Source of the DNA: Myxococcota bacterium
GTDB lineage: Bacteria; Myxococcota_A; Polyangia; Polyangiales; Polyangiaceae
Length of the DNA: 64,000 nucleotides
NCBI GenBank assembly: GCA_963169915.1
Contig: CAUJEM010000110.1
Location: 1-64,000, forward strand
Direction: 5' to 3'
The number at the start of each line of letters is the position of its first letter. Position 1 is the first letter of the stretch. The notes beneath the pieces were generated by a model. It worked only from the letters and a program-made list of their open reading frames with translations, was not told where the DNA came from and did not search any database. Positions 1-6,900 of this stretch are shown piece by piece. Both the position numbers and the translations under genes were made by a program.

Positions 1-1
1 T

Positions 2-583
2 GGGCAGCGCGCCCGCGTCCAGGTCGGCGCGCCTCGCCCTGCCTCACGCTTGCCACGCCGCCCGGTGACGCTGCTGCAGGCGCTCGGCAAGGGAGACAAG
101 CCCGAGAGCGTGGTCGACGCCGCGACGGTCCTCGGCGTGACGCGGCTCGTGTTCGTCCAGAGCCAGCGGAGCGTGGTGCGGTGGGATGAGCGGCGCGGTG
201 AAGGGCGGCTGGAGCGCTGGCGGCGCGTCGCTGTCGCGGCGGCGCGGCAGAGCGGCCGAGGGGATCTGCCGGAGCTGCTCGGTCCCGTCTCCTTGGACGA
301 CGCCGCCCAGCTCGTCCCCGAGGCGGCGCGGCGCGTGGTGTTGAGCCCCGGGGCGCCACGCCGCCTCGCCGCCGTCGTGGGCGGCGCGCGGGACGTCGCG
401 CTCGCGATCGGCCCGGAGGGTGGCCTGAGCGAGCCAGAGACGCAGCAGCTCGAGCGCCACGGCTTTCAGCCGGCCTCCTTCGGTGAGCTGGTGCTGCGCA
501 CGGAGACGGCGACCGTCGCGGCGCTCGGCGCGCTCATGGCGCTCGAGGGGGAGCCCGCTTCCACCGCCGCACAAAGTCGCTAG
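2..583 (+). CDS. rsmE: RsmE, 16S rRNA m3U1498 methyltransferase (5' end outside window)
   Basis: RsmE methylates N3 of U1498 in 16S rRNA using SAM. The frame is open from the first bases of the window, so the N-terminal PUA-like part lies upstream; a TTG at 50 is only an internal codon. Visible family landmarks are TLLQALGKGDK (the usual LLQALPKGDK segment), the SPOUT-fold SAM-binding motif AIGPEGGLSEPE, and the C-terminal LRTETATVAALGALMAL, which matches the conserved LRTETA knot sequence. The gene ends with TAG, 12 nt before the next gene's ATG, so the two are probably cotranscribed. Identification rests on the motifs and is firm; only the C-terminal 190 or so residues are seen. Confidence 0.93.
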   Translation, partial: GQRARVQVGAPRPASRLPRRPVTLLQALGKGDKPESVVDAATVLGVTRLVFVQSQRSVVRWDERRGEGRLERWRRVAVAAARQSGRGDLPELLGPVSLDDAAQLVPEAARRVVLSPGAPRRLAAVVGGARDVALAIGPEGGLSEPETQQLERHGFQPASFGELVLRTETATVAALGALMALEGEPASTAAQSR

Positions 584-595
584 ACTGTGCCCTCA

Positions 596-1000
596 ATGAG
601 CGCGAAGACCCGCATCCTCGTCGCGAAGCCCGGACTCGACGGCCATGATCGTGGCGCGAAGGTCGTCGCCAGGGCGCTGCGCGACGCAGGCTTCGAGGTC
701 ATCTACACGGGTCTCCATCAGACGCCGGAGATGATCGCCAGCGCCGCGGTCCAGGAGGACGTCGATGGGGTCGGCCTCTCCATCATGAGCGGGGCTCACA
801 ACACGCTGTTCCCGGCCGTGCTGGAGGCGCTCCAGCGCCGTGGGGCTCCGGACATTACCGTCTTCGGGGGTGGGATAGTCCCGGACGAGGACATCGTCGC
901 GCTGGAGGCTCGCGGCGTCGGGAAGATCTTCACGCCGGGCACCCCCCTGAGCGCCATCGTCGACTGGGTCGACGGCAACATCCGCCCGAAGAGCAGCTGA
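596..1000 (+). CDS. Stand-alone cobalamin-binding (methylmalonyl-CoA mutase C-terminal) protein
   Basis: A 134-residue B12-binding Rossmann-like domain of the methylmalonyl-CoA mutase family. It carries the base-off/His-on signature DGHDRG near residues 16-21 (His is the lower axial cobalt ligand), then LSIMSGAH and FGGGIVP, which are the other conserved corrin-cradle segments. There is no catalytic TIM-barrel domain, so it must act as the small subunit of a split acyl-CoA mutase (MCM, isobutyryl-CoA or ethylmalonyl-CoA mutase type) whose large subunit is not in this window. ATG at 596 is preferred; a GTG at 587 would add three residues. No clear Shine-Dalgarno is visible. It follows rsmE by 12 nt. 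Confidence 0.88.
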   Translation: MSAKTRILVAKPGLDGHDRGAKVVARALRDAGFEVIYTGLHQTPEMIASAAVQEDVDGVGLSIMSGAHNTLFPAVLEALQRRGAPDITVFGGGIVPDEDIVALEARGVGKIFTPGTPLSAIVDWVDGNIRPKSS

Positions 1001-1063
1001 GGCGCGGGCGCTCGGCCACGGCGTGTGGCCGCAGGCCCACGGAGCAGAGCGCGAGGGCGCGGC

Positions 1064-1078
1064 AAAGGTGCCTGGCAC
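1064..1078. repeat. Short palindrome GTGCC-T-GGCAC
   Basis: AAAGGTGCCTGGCAC contains perfect 5-bp inverted arms (GTGCC 1068-1072, GGCAC 1074-1078) around one base. GGTGCC/GGCACC palindromes are frequent dispersed elements in many bacterial genomes, some linked to REP-associated transposases. Only one copy was noticed here, so its repeat status is inference. Confidence 0.25.
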
Positions 1079-1099
1079 GGGGTGTGAGAGAGGGCGACC

Positions 1100-1189
1100 A
1101 TGGCCACCCTCTTCGCGCTGCTGCCGCCGCTCGTCGGCCTGGGGCTCTTCCTCGGGACGCTGAGGTCGGCGCGCCCGCGTCGGCTCTGA
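1100..1189 (+). CDS. Possible small hydrophobic peptide (29 aa)
   Basis: ATG at 1100 is preceded by a usable ribosome site (GAGGG about 6 nt upstream). The 29-codon frame encodes one hydrophobic segment (FALLPPLVGLGLFLGTL) ending in a basic tail. After the TGA at 1187 the same frame stays open to 1255 and encodes a second hydrophobic stretch (ALTVMLGSVSWW). The pair looks like a two-helix small membrane protein interrupted by a stop. It could be a remnant or chance. No family was recognised. Confidence 0.25.
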   Translation: MATLFALLPPLVGLGLFLGTLRSARPRRL

Positions 1190-1432
1190 CGCCACACGCC
1201 CGTCGCGGCGCTCACCGTGATGCTGGGCTCCGTGAGCTGGTGGGCTCGAGCGTGATGGCCGCCGAGTGGTCTTCGGACCTGGCTCGACGGCGGCCCATCG
1301 CCTAGACGGTTGTTCAGCGGACGGGTGGGGCGAGGCCTGGCCGTCCCTCCGACCACTGGGCACGCACGCAGGTGGGCTGGGGTGGGCGCCAATTCCGAAG
1401 TGATCACCAGCACCTCGCCGATGGACAACTTA

Positions 1433-1462
1433 TTGACAGGCCGACCACCTGCCCCGTACGTT
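1433..1462 (+). promoter_or_regulatory. Probable dcw (mraZ) sigma-70 promoter
   Basis: A perfect -35 TTGACA (1433-1438) is followed after 18 nt by TACGTT (1457-1462), a 3/6 match to TATAAT. The predicted start near 1469 lies just before the MraZ boxes and about 55 nt before mraZ, as expected for an autoregulated mraZ promoter. The -35 match is strong and the -10 weak. Confidence 0.5.
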
Positions 1463-1473
1463 CCATCCGTCAG

Positions 1474-1498
1474 TGGGAAATAGTGGGTTGAAGTGTCG
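1474..1498 (+). promoter_or_regulatory. MraZ operator (TGGGN boxes, 10-bp period)
   Basis: TGGGA at 1474 and TGGGT at 1484 are separated by a 5-nt spacer, and a degenerate third unit TGTCG falls at 1494 in the same 10-bp phase. MraZ is known to bind tandem TGGGN repeats with 5-nt spacers ahead of its own gene. Position just downstream of the predicted promoter suits autorepression. Two good boxes plus one decayed box are seen. Confidence 0.65.
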
Positions 1499-1522
1499 AC
1501 CATTCCCCTAAAGTGAGAGCCG

Positions 1523-1969
1523 ATGTTCCGCGGGCAGTTCCAGCACTCGATCGACGCGAAGGGGCGCATCAGCCTCCCGGCGCGCTTTCGTGAGCGGCTG
1601 ATCCCCGAGGGCCAGGCGGGCTTCATCCTCACCCCGGATCTGTTCGAGCCCTGCCTGCACCTGCACCCGCTGCCGGCCTGGGAGGCGCTCGAGAGCAAGA
1701 TCGCCGCGTTGCCGGCGATGGATCCGAACGTGGTCCGCTTTCGTCGCCTGTACGTCTCGGCGGCGCTCGAGTGTGAGCTGGACAAGGCCGGTCGCTTGCT
1801 CGTGCCCCCTACGCTGCGTGAGAAGGTCGAGCTCGAGCGGGAGGTGGTGTTCGCTGGGATGGGCCCGCGCATCGACCTCTGGAGCCAAGCGCGCTGGGAT
1901 GAGGCGCTGCGGCTCGATGAGGTCGAGCGTGAGCGCTTCCGGCGCGCCGTGGAAGGTTTCGGGCTGTGA
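1523..1969 (+). CDS. mraZ: MraZ, transcriptional regulator of the dcw cluster
   Basis: A 148-residue MraZ/AbrB-like double-barrel DNA-binding protein. It opens with MFRGQFQHSIDAKGRISLPARFRERL, containing the DxKGRxxxPxxFR motif, and a second copy of the half-motif occurs at ELDKAGRLLVPPTLRE near residues 86-101. Length is usual for the family (about 145-155). MraZ binds TGGGN repeats upstream of itself and tunes division and wall gene expression; such repeats are visible at 1474-1498. It is first in the cluster, and its TGA overlaps the GTG start of rsmH. Confidence 0.95.
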   Translation: MFRGQFQHSIDAKGRISLPARFRERLIPEGQAGFILTPDLFEPCLHLHPLPAWEALESKIAALPAMDPNVVRFRRLYVSAALECELDKAGRLLVPPTLREKVELEREVVFAGMGPRIDLWSQARWDEALRLDEVERERFRRAVEGFGL

Positions 1970-2886
1970 ACATGGTCGTCGTCCCCGTCGACGCGCAGGG
2001 CTTCTCTCACGTGCCCGTGATGCCGCGCGAGGTCGTGGCGGCCTTCGCGTCGCACGGGCAGGGCGTGCTCCTCGACGTGACGGCCGGTGGCGGCAACCAC
2101 GCCGCGCTGCTGCTGGAGCAGGCGCCTGCGCTGCGGCTCTACGCCTTCGACCGAGATCCGGTGGCGGTCCGCGCGACCCGCGCCAAGCTGGCGCCCTTCG
2201 GGGCGCGGGCCACGGTGACGAAGGCCTCGTTCGCGGAGCTCCCCGAGACCCTGGCCGCGCTCGGTGTCACCGCCGTGGATGGCGTCTTGGCGGATCTCGG
2301 CGTCAGCTCACAGCAGCTCACGGACGCGGAGCGTGGTCTGAGCTTTCGCCTCGAGGGGCCCCTCGACATGCGGATGGACCCGACGCGGGGACCGACCGCG
2401 CGCCAGCTCTGCGAGGAGCTGAGCCGGGACGAGCTGGCGGATCTCATCTTTCAGCTCGGGGAGGAGCGAGCGTCGCGGCGCATCGCCCGCTGCATCAAGC
2501 AGGCGCTCGAGGTGGGAGAGCTCACCACCACCTCGGAGCTGCGGCGCGCGGTGATCCGCGCCGTGGGGCCTCGCCGTGTCGGCGGCGTGGACCCTTCGAC
2601 CAGGACGTTTCAGGCGCTGCGCATCGCCGTCAATCGTGAGCTCGAGCAGCTCCAAGGGCTGCTCGAGGTGCTGCCGGGGTGGCTACGGCCGGGCGGCACC
2701 GCGGCGCTCATCAGCTTTCACTCCCTCGAAGACCGCCTCGTGAAGCACGCCTTTCAGCAGCGCCAGGTGTGGGAGCGAGTGACGCGCAAGCCCCTCGTCG
2801 CGGGGGAGGCAGAGCTCGCCGCCAACCCTCGGGCGCGCAGCGCCAAGCTGCGCGTCGCGCAGCGAGCCGAGGAGGGCGAGCCATGA
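1966..2886 (+). CDS. rsmH: RsmH, 16S rRNA m4C1402 methyltransferase
   Basis: This enzyme (MraW) transfers a methyl group from SAM to N4 of C1402 in the ribosomal P site. The 306-residue protein has HVPVMPREVV at the N-terminus, SAM motif I LLDVTAGGGNHAALLL, DGVLADLGVSSQQL, the PLDMRMDP segment, and SFHSLEDRLVKHAF near the C-terminus, all typical. GTG at 1966 is chosen because GGAAGG (1951-1956) sits 9 nt upstream; ATG at 1972 is the alternative. It overlaps mraZ at its start and ftsL (ATGA) at its end, showing translational coupling. Confidence 0.95.
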   Translation: MNMVVVPVDAQGFSHVPVMPREVVAAFASHGQGVLLDVTAGGGNHAALLLEQAPALRLYAFDRDPVAVRATRAKLAPFGARATVTKASFAELPETLAALGVTAVDGVLADLGVSSQQLTDAERGLSFRLEGPLDMRMDPTRGPTARQLCEELSRDELADLIFQLGEERASRRIARCIKQALEVGELTTTSELRRAVIRAVGPRRVGGVDPSTRTFQALRIAVNRELEQLQGLLEVLPGWLRPGGTAALISFHSLEDRLVKHAFQQRQVWERVTRKPLVAGEAELAANPRARSAKLRVAQRAEEGEP

Positions 2887-3329
2887 GCGAGGCCCGTCGC
2901 TTCTTGCTGCTCTGGACGCTGGCCATCGTCGCGTCCACCGCCGCCTTCTCGCTCTACCTCGGGCTGCGCGTGAAGAACGTCGAGCTGGGGTACGAGCTCG
3001 GCCGCGCTCACTCCAGGGTGGCGCGGCTGCGGGAGATCCGCCGCGTGTTGGCGCTGGAGGCGGCCAGCTACGAGAGCCCGGAGCGCGTGGAGCTGGTGGC
3101 ACGGTCGCTCTTGGGGATGAGCGAGCCCACGCCGGATCGGATCATCCCGGCGGGAGAGCTGCCGGTCGTCCCGGAGGAGCAGGAGACGCCGGCCGAGCGA
3201 GGCTCGGCGCCGGGCGCCACCTCGGCGGCCCCGCCGCGCGTGGCCCCTCCCGAAGAGGAGCCCATGGAAGGCCCGGAACCCACCGCGCCGGGGGGGCCAT
3301 TCGCCGCGGCGCCAGGGGCACGGCCATGA
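2883..3329 (+). CDS. ftsL: FtsL-like cell division protein
   Basis: A 148-residue bitopic protein: a short cytoplasmic head, one membrane helix (about residues 8-28), then a region with coiled-coil character running through VKNVELGYELGRAHSRVARLRE to about residue 75. It ends in an unusual Pro/Glu/Ala-rich tail of roughly 60 residues. FtsL acts with FtsQ and FtsB to activate FtsWI at the septum. FtsL sequences are poorly conserved, so the call rests on topology, coiled coil and exact position between rsmH and ftsI, with ATGA overlaps on both sides. The low-complexity tail is longer than in typical FtsL. Confidence 0.8.
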   Translation: MSEARRFLLLWTLAIVASTAAFSLYLGLRVKNVELGYELGRAHSRVARLREIRRVLALEAASYESPERVELVARSLLGMSEPTPDRIIPAGELPVVPEEQETPAERGSAPGATSAAPPRVAPPEEEPMEGPEPTAPGGPFAAAPGARP

Positions 3330-5404
3330 GCAGCTTGGCCACGCCGCGCGGCCGCTGGATCCGCCTCCGCATGGGCTTGATGTGCGGCCTGATGGCCCTG
3401 GCCATGGGCCTCATCGTGTCCTCGGCGGGGACGTTGATGGTGGAGGACGGCTCGATGTGGCGAGAGCTCGCCGAGCGTCAACGCCAGCGGCGCCTCCACG
3501 TCCTCCCCAAGCGTGGCACCATCATGGACCGCTCCGGCAGCCCGCTGGCGGTCAGCGTCGAGGTGCCGAGCGTCAGCCTGGACGCGGTGGAGCTCCTCCA
3601 CGGCGTCCCCTCGAGCCAGGTGCCGGTCGTCGCGCGGCGGGCCGCCAATGAGATCGCCCGCGCCTTGTCCATCGACCCTGCCATGGTCGAGCGCCGTATC
3701 CTCCAGAAGCGCCGCTTCGCGTGGCTCAAGCGTCAGATTGGCGCGGCCGAGGCCGAGAGCGTTCGCTCCCTCGGCGACCGAAAGGCGCGCGGCTCGGCCG
3801 CCATCGGCGGGCTCAACATCGAGGGGGAGGGGCGGCGCTACTACCCACGCCGAGAGCTGGCGGCGCCCCTGCTTGGCTTCGTGGCGCCGGACGGCGAGGG
3901 GAAGGAGGGCTTCGAGCTGGCGCTCAACACGGAGCTCCAGGGGCACGCGGACTCCATCCAGGGCCTGCGCGATCGCTCGGGCCGGCTCCTCTTGTCGGAG
4001 GGGTTGACGGACGATCAAGCGCTGGCCGGGCACGACGTCGTGCTCACCCTCGATCAAGGCTTGCAGTACGTCGCGGAGCGGGAGCTGTCGGCGGCCATCA
4101 AGACCTTCGAGGCCGCCGGCGGCTCGGTCATCGTCGTGGACCCGAGCACGGGGGAGCTGCTGGCCATCGCGAGCTATCCCACCTTCAACCCGAATGACTA
4201 CTCCGAGAGCGAGCCCATCGCGCGGCGAGTCCGCGGGGTGAGTGACGCCTTCGAACCCGGCTCCACGATGAAGATGTTCACCGTGGCCGCGGGCCTCGCG
4301 TCGAGCGCCATCACCCCCACGCAGAAGCTCTACTGCGAGAAGGGTCAGATGGCGGTGGACAACGTCGTCATCCGCGACACCCACCCCGCGGGCTGGCTCA
4401 GCATCTCGCAGATCCTGGCGGTCTCTTCCAATATTTGCGCGGCGAAGATCGGCATGACCACCGGCAGCGACAAGCTGTACGAGAGCCTGCAGCGCTTCGG
4501 TTTCGGTCAGCCCACGGGGCTGCCCGTGCCGGGGGAGGCCTCTGGCACGCTGCGCCCGCGCGGTCGCCCGTGGGTTCAAGTGGAGACCGCCTCGGCGGCC
4601 TTCGGGCAGGGCATCAGCGTCAGCAACCTCCAGCTCGCGATGGCCGCCGCGGCGCTCGCCAACGGGGGGGAGTTGATGGAGCCGCTGCTCGTCAAGCGGG
4701 TCCTCACGTCGACGGGAGAGGTGGTGCAGGAGGCGGCCCCGCGCGTGCGTCGACGCGTCGTCTCTCGTCAGATCGCGGCGGCCATCACCGAGATGATGAC
4801 GGCGGTGACGGAGGGGGAGGGGACCGGGCTGGAGGGCGCCGTCAGCGGCTATCAGGTGAGCGGCAAGACCGCGACCGCGCAGAAGGTCGATCCTGCGACC
4901 GGCAGGTACTCCCTCGACAAGTACGTCTCCAGCTTCGTCGGCTACCTCCCCGCCAAGCAGCCCGTCGTGACCATCGCCGTGATGCTCGACGAGCCGATGG
5001 TCGAGCACGCGGGCGGCGCCGTCGCCGCCCCGGTATTTCGGCGCGTCGCGGAGTACGTCCTCAAGGCGCGCGGCATGACCCCCCAGGGCACCGCACGCGC
5101 GGATCTGGCGGAGGTCGGCAAGCAGCCGGATCCCGCCAACGCGGCCTACGACGCCTGGCGTCGCGCGAGCGGGATGGCCCCAGCGGTCCAGGCCAGCGTC
5201 CCCGCGGGGCCGCTGGGCGCGGGCCAGCGGCGGCTCCCGGATCTCACGGCCTGGCCGGTGCGGGCGGCGCTCAAGCAGGTGGTCGAGCTGGGCTTCGAGC
5301 CCGTCGTCCAAGGGTCGGGGCTGCTCGTCCGGCAGCAGCCCCCGCCGGGCAGCGCGCTGCGCCCCGGCGCCGTCGTCACGCTGGTGTTCGAGCCGTCGTC
5401 ATGA
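3326..5404 (+). CDS. ftsI: FtsI/PBP3, septal peptidoglycan transpeptidase with PASTA domain
   Basis: A 692-residue class B penicillin-binding protein that cross-links septal peptidoglycan. After a membrane helix (about residues 15-38) comes the pedestal domain with the RGTIMDRSG motif, then the transpeptidase domain. Its catalytic motifs are S313-T-M-K316, S367-S-N369 and K514-T-A in SGKTATAQ. The C-terminal 60 residues (LPDLTAWPVRAALKQVVELG onward) form a PASTA domain, more usual in Gram-positive PBPs. Start ATG overlaps the ftsL stop and the end overlaps the murE ATG, placing it tightly in the dcw operon. Partners are FtsW and FtsL/FtsQ in the same cluster. Confidence 0.95.
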   Translation: MSSLATPRGRWIRLRMGLMCGLMALAMGLIVSSAGTLMVEDGSMWRELAERQRQRRLHVLPKRGTIMDRSGSPLAVSVEVPSVSLDAVELLHGVPSSQVPVVARRAANEIARALSIDPAMVERRILQKRRFAWLKRQIGAAEAESVRSLGDRKARGSAAIGGLNIEGEGRRYYPRRELAAPLLGFVAPDGEGKEGFELALNTELQGHADSIQGLRDRSGRLLLSEGLTDDQALAGHDVVLTLDQGLQYVAERELSAAIKTFEAAGGSVIVVDPSTGELLAIASYPTFNPNDYSESEPIARRVRGVSDAFEPGSTMKMFTVAAGLASSAITPTQKLYCEKGQMAVDNVVIRDTHPAGWLSISQILAVSSNICAAKIGMTTGSDKLYESLQRFGFGQPTGLPVPGEASGTLRPRGRPWVQVETASAAFGQGISVSNLQLAMAAAALANGGELMEPLLVKRVLTSTGEVVQEAAPRVRRRVVSRQIAAAITEMMTAVTEGEGTGLEGAVSGYQVSGKTATAQKVDPATGRYSLDKYVSSFVGYLPAKQPVVTIAVMLDEPMVEHAGGAVAAPVFRRVAEYVLKARGMTPQGTARADLAEVGKQPDPANAAYDAWRRASGMAPAVQASVPAGPLGAGQRRLPDLTAWPVRAALKQVVELGFEPVVQGSGLLVRQQPPPGSALRPGAVVTLVFEPSS

Positions 5405-6900
5405 GAGCCCCCACGCCCCTGCCGTTGACGACCGGAGGACTGGTGGAGAGCCTGCGCCCGCTCGCGCTGCGGCTGCACGGCGCCGCCGACGTCGAGCTGC
5501 GTGGAGTCACTCAAGACTCACGTCGCGTCCAGCCGGGGGAGCTGTTCGCGGTGCGCCCCGGGCAGCGGACGAGCGGCGCGGAGCACCTCGGGCAGGCCTT
5601 GGCCGCCGGAGCCGCCGCGGTGCTCGCCCCGGCCAGTGCCTTCACGGAGGCGCCGTGCCTGCCGTGGCTCGAGGTCAGCGACGTGAGCCAGGCGCTCTCC
5701 GCGGTGAGCGAGGCGATCTACGGGCACCCCTCGCGCGCGCTGGACGTGGTCGGCATCACCGGCACCAACGGCAAGACCACCACCGCCTGGCTCGCGCAGC
5801 ACGCCCTCGTCGGCGCGGGGCGGCGCACCGCGCGGCTCGGCACGCTCGGCTACTCCTTCGAGGCCGAGGACCTCGAGCTCGGGTTCACGACCCCGGAGGC
5901 GGACGCGCTCTCGCGGGTGCTGGCGCGGGCGCGGGGCGCGGGGGCGGACACGGTCGTCATGGAGGTGTCGAGCCATGCGCTCAGCCTCGGGCGCGTGGAG
6001 GCCCTGACCTTCCGAGTCGCGGCTTTCACCAACCTGACCCAAGATCACCTGGATTTTCACGGTGATCTCGAGCGCTACGGCGCGGCCAAGCGCCGGCTCT
6101 TCACGGACCTGGCGCCAGCACGCAGCGTCGTCAACGTGGACGACCCGTTCGGCGCCCGGCTGGCCCAGGAGCTCGGCGAGCGGGCGCTGCGCGTCAGCCG
6201 CCTCGGCGACGGGGACGTCCGGCCGCTCGAGCTGACGCTCGATGGGCGTGGACTGCACGGTCGTGTGCGCTTGCCGTCCGCGGTCGTCGAGCTCGAGAGC
6301 CGGCTCGTTGGCGCGCACAACCTGGACAACGTGCTGCTCTGCCTGGGGATCGCGGAGGCGCTGGGGCTCGACCTGGCCGCGGCCGCGCTCGCGCTGAGCG
6401 CCGCCCCCTCCGCCCCGGGGCGGCTGGAGCGGTGCGATGAGCCGGGGGACGACGTCATCGTCTTGGTGGACTACGCGCACACCCCCGACGCCCTGAGGCG
6501 TGCGCTCGCTGCGGCTCGTCCGCTGGCGCGCGGCCGGCTGTGCTGCGTCTTCGGGTGTGGGGGTGATCGTGACCCCGGCAAGCGCCCGCTGATGGGGCGA
6601 GCCGTCGCGGAGGGCGCCGACCTCGCGTTCGTCACGAACGACAACCCTCGCTCCGAAGACCCCGGCAGCATCGCCGGCGCCATCGAGCGCGGGCTGCGGG
6701 AGGGCGGCGGCCGCTACGTGCTCGAGCTGGATCGCCAGCGCGCCATCGAGCAGGCCATCACCGAGGCCGCCGCCGGAGACGTGGTCCTGATCGCGGGCAA
6801 GGGCCATGAGCCCTACCAGCAGGTCGGGGAGCTCAAGCGCCCCTTCGACGATCGCGTCGAGGCCCGCGGCGCCCTGCGGCGCCGCCGGGGAGGGCGGTGA
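5401..6900 (+). CDS. murE: MurE, UDP-MurNAc-L-Ala-D-Glu:meso-DAP ligase
   Basis: A 499-residue cytoplasmic Mur ligase that adds the third stem-peptide residue at the cost of ATP. Visible are the N-terminal UDP-binding domain (VTQDSRRVQPGELF), the P-loop GTNGKTTT at residues 121-128, MEVSSHAL, the NLTQDHLDFHG substrate segment, and DNPR at 414-417. DNPR is the signature of meso-diaminopimelate specificity, so the peptidoglycan should be of the DAP type expected for a Gram-negative. ATG at 5401 overlaps the ftsI stop; the TGA overlaps the murF start. Confidence 0.96.
   Translation: MRAPTPLPLTTGGLVESLRPLALRLHGAADVELRGVTQDSRRVQPGELFAVRPGQRTSGAEHLGQALAAGAAAVLAPASAFTEAPCLPWLEVSDVSQALSAVSEAIYGHPSRALDVVGITGTNGKTTTAWLAQHALVGAGRRTARLGTLGYSFEAEDLELGFTTPEADALSRVLARARGAGADTVVMEVSSHALSLGRVEALTFRVAAFTNLTQDHLDFHGDLERYGAAKRRLFTDLAPARSVVNVDDPFGARLAQELGERALRVSRLGDGDVRPLELTLDGRGLHGRVRLPSAVVELESRLVGAHNLDNVLLCLGIAEALGLDLAAAALALSAAPSAPGRLERCDEPGDDVIVLVDYAHTPDALRRALAAARPLARGRLCCVFGCGGDRDPGKRPLMGRAVAEGADLAFVTNDNPRSEDPGSIAGAIERGLREGGGRYVLELDRQRAIEQAITEAAAGDVVLIAGKGHEPYQQVGELKRPFDDRVEARGALRRRRGGR

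Larger units (their letters stand above)
1001..1432. other. Non-coding spacer upstream of the dcw cluster
   Basis: A 432-nt stretch with no convincing long gene. It contains a short palindrome (1068-1078) and a possible 29-codon hydrophobic peptide gene (1100-1189), listed separately. The dcw promoter and operator follow. No terminator with a T-run was seen after the mutase-domain gene. Confidence 0.6.

Noticed and set aside
1187-1189. Selenocysteine or readthrough at the TGA of the small hydrophobic frame
   Set aside because: No SECIS-like hairpin just after it and no selenoprotein family resemblance; a simple stop or a decayed gene is more likely.
3068-5311. Long antisense open frame (747 codons) opposite ftsL/ftsI
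   Set aside because: It is a GC-rich shadow of ftsI; the sequence is His/Arg/Gly-rich without any domain, while the plus strand encodes an intact PBP.
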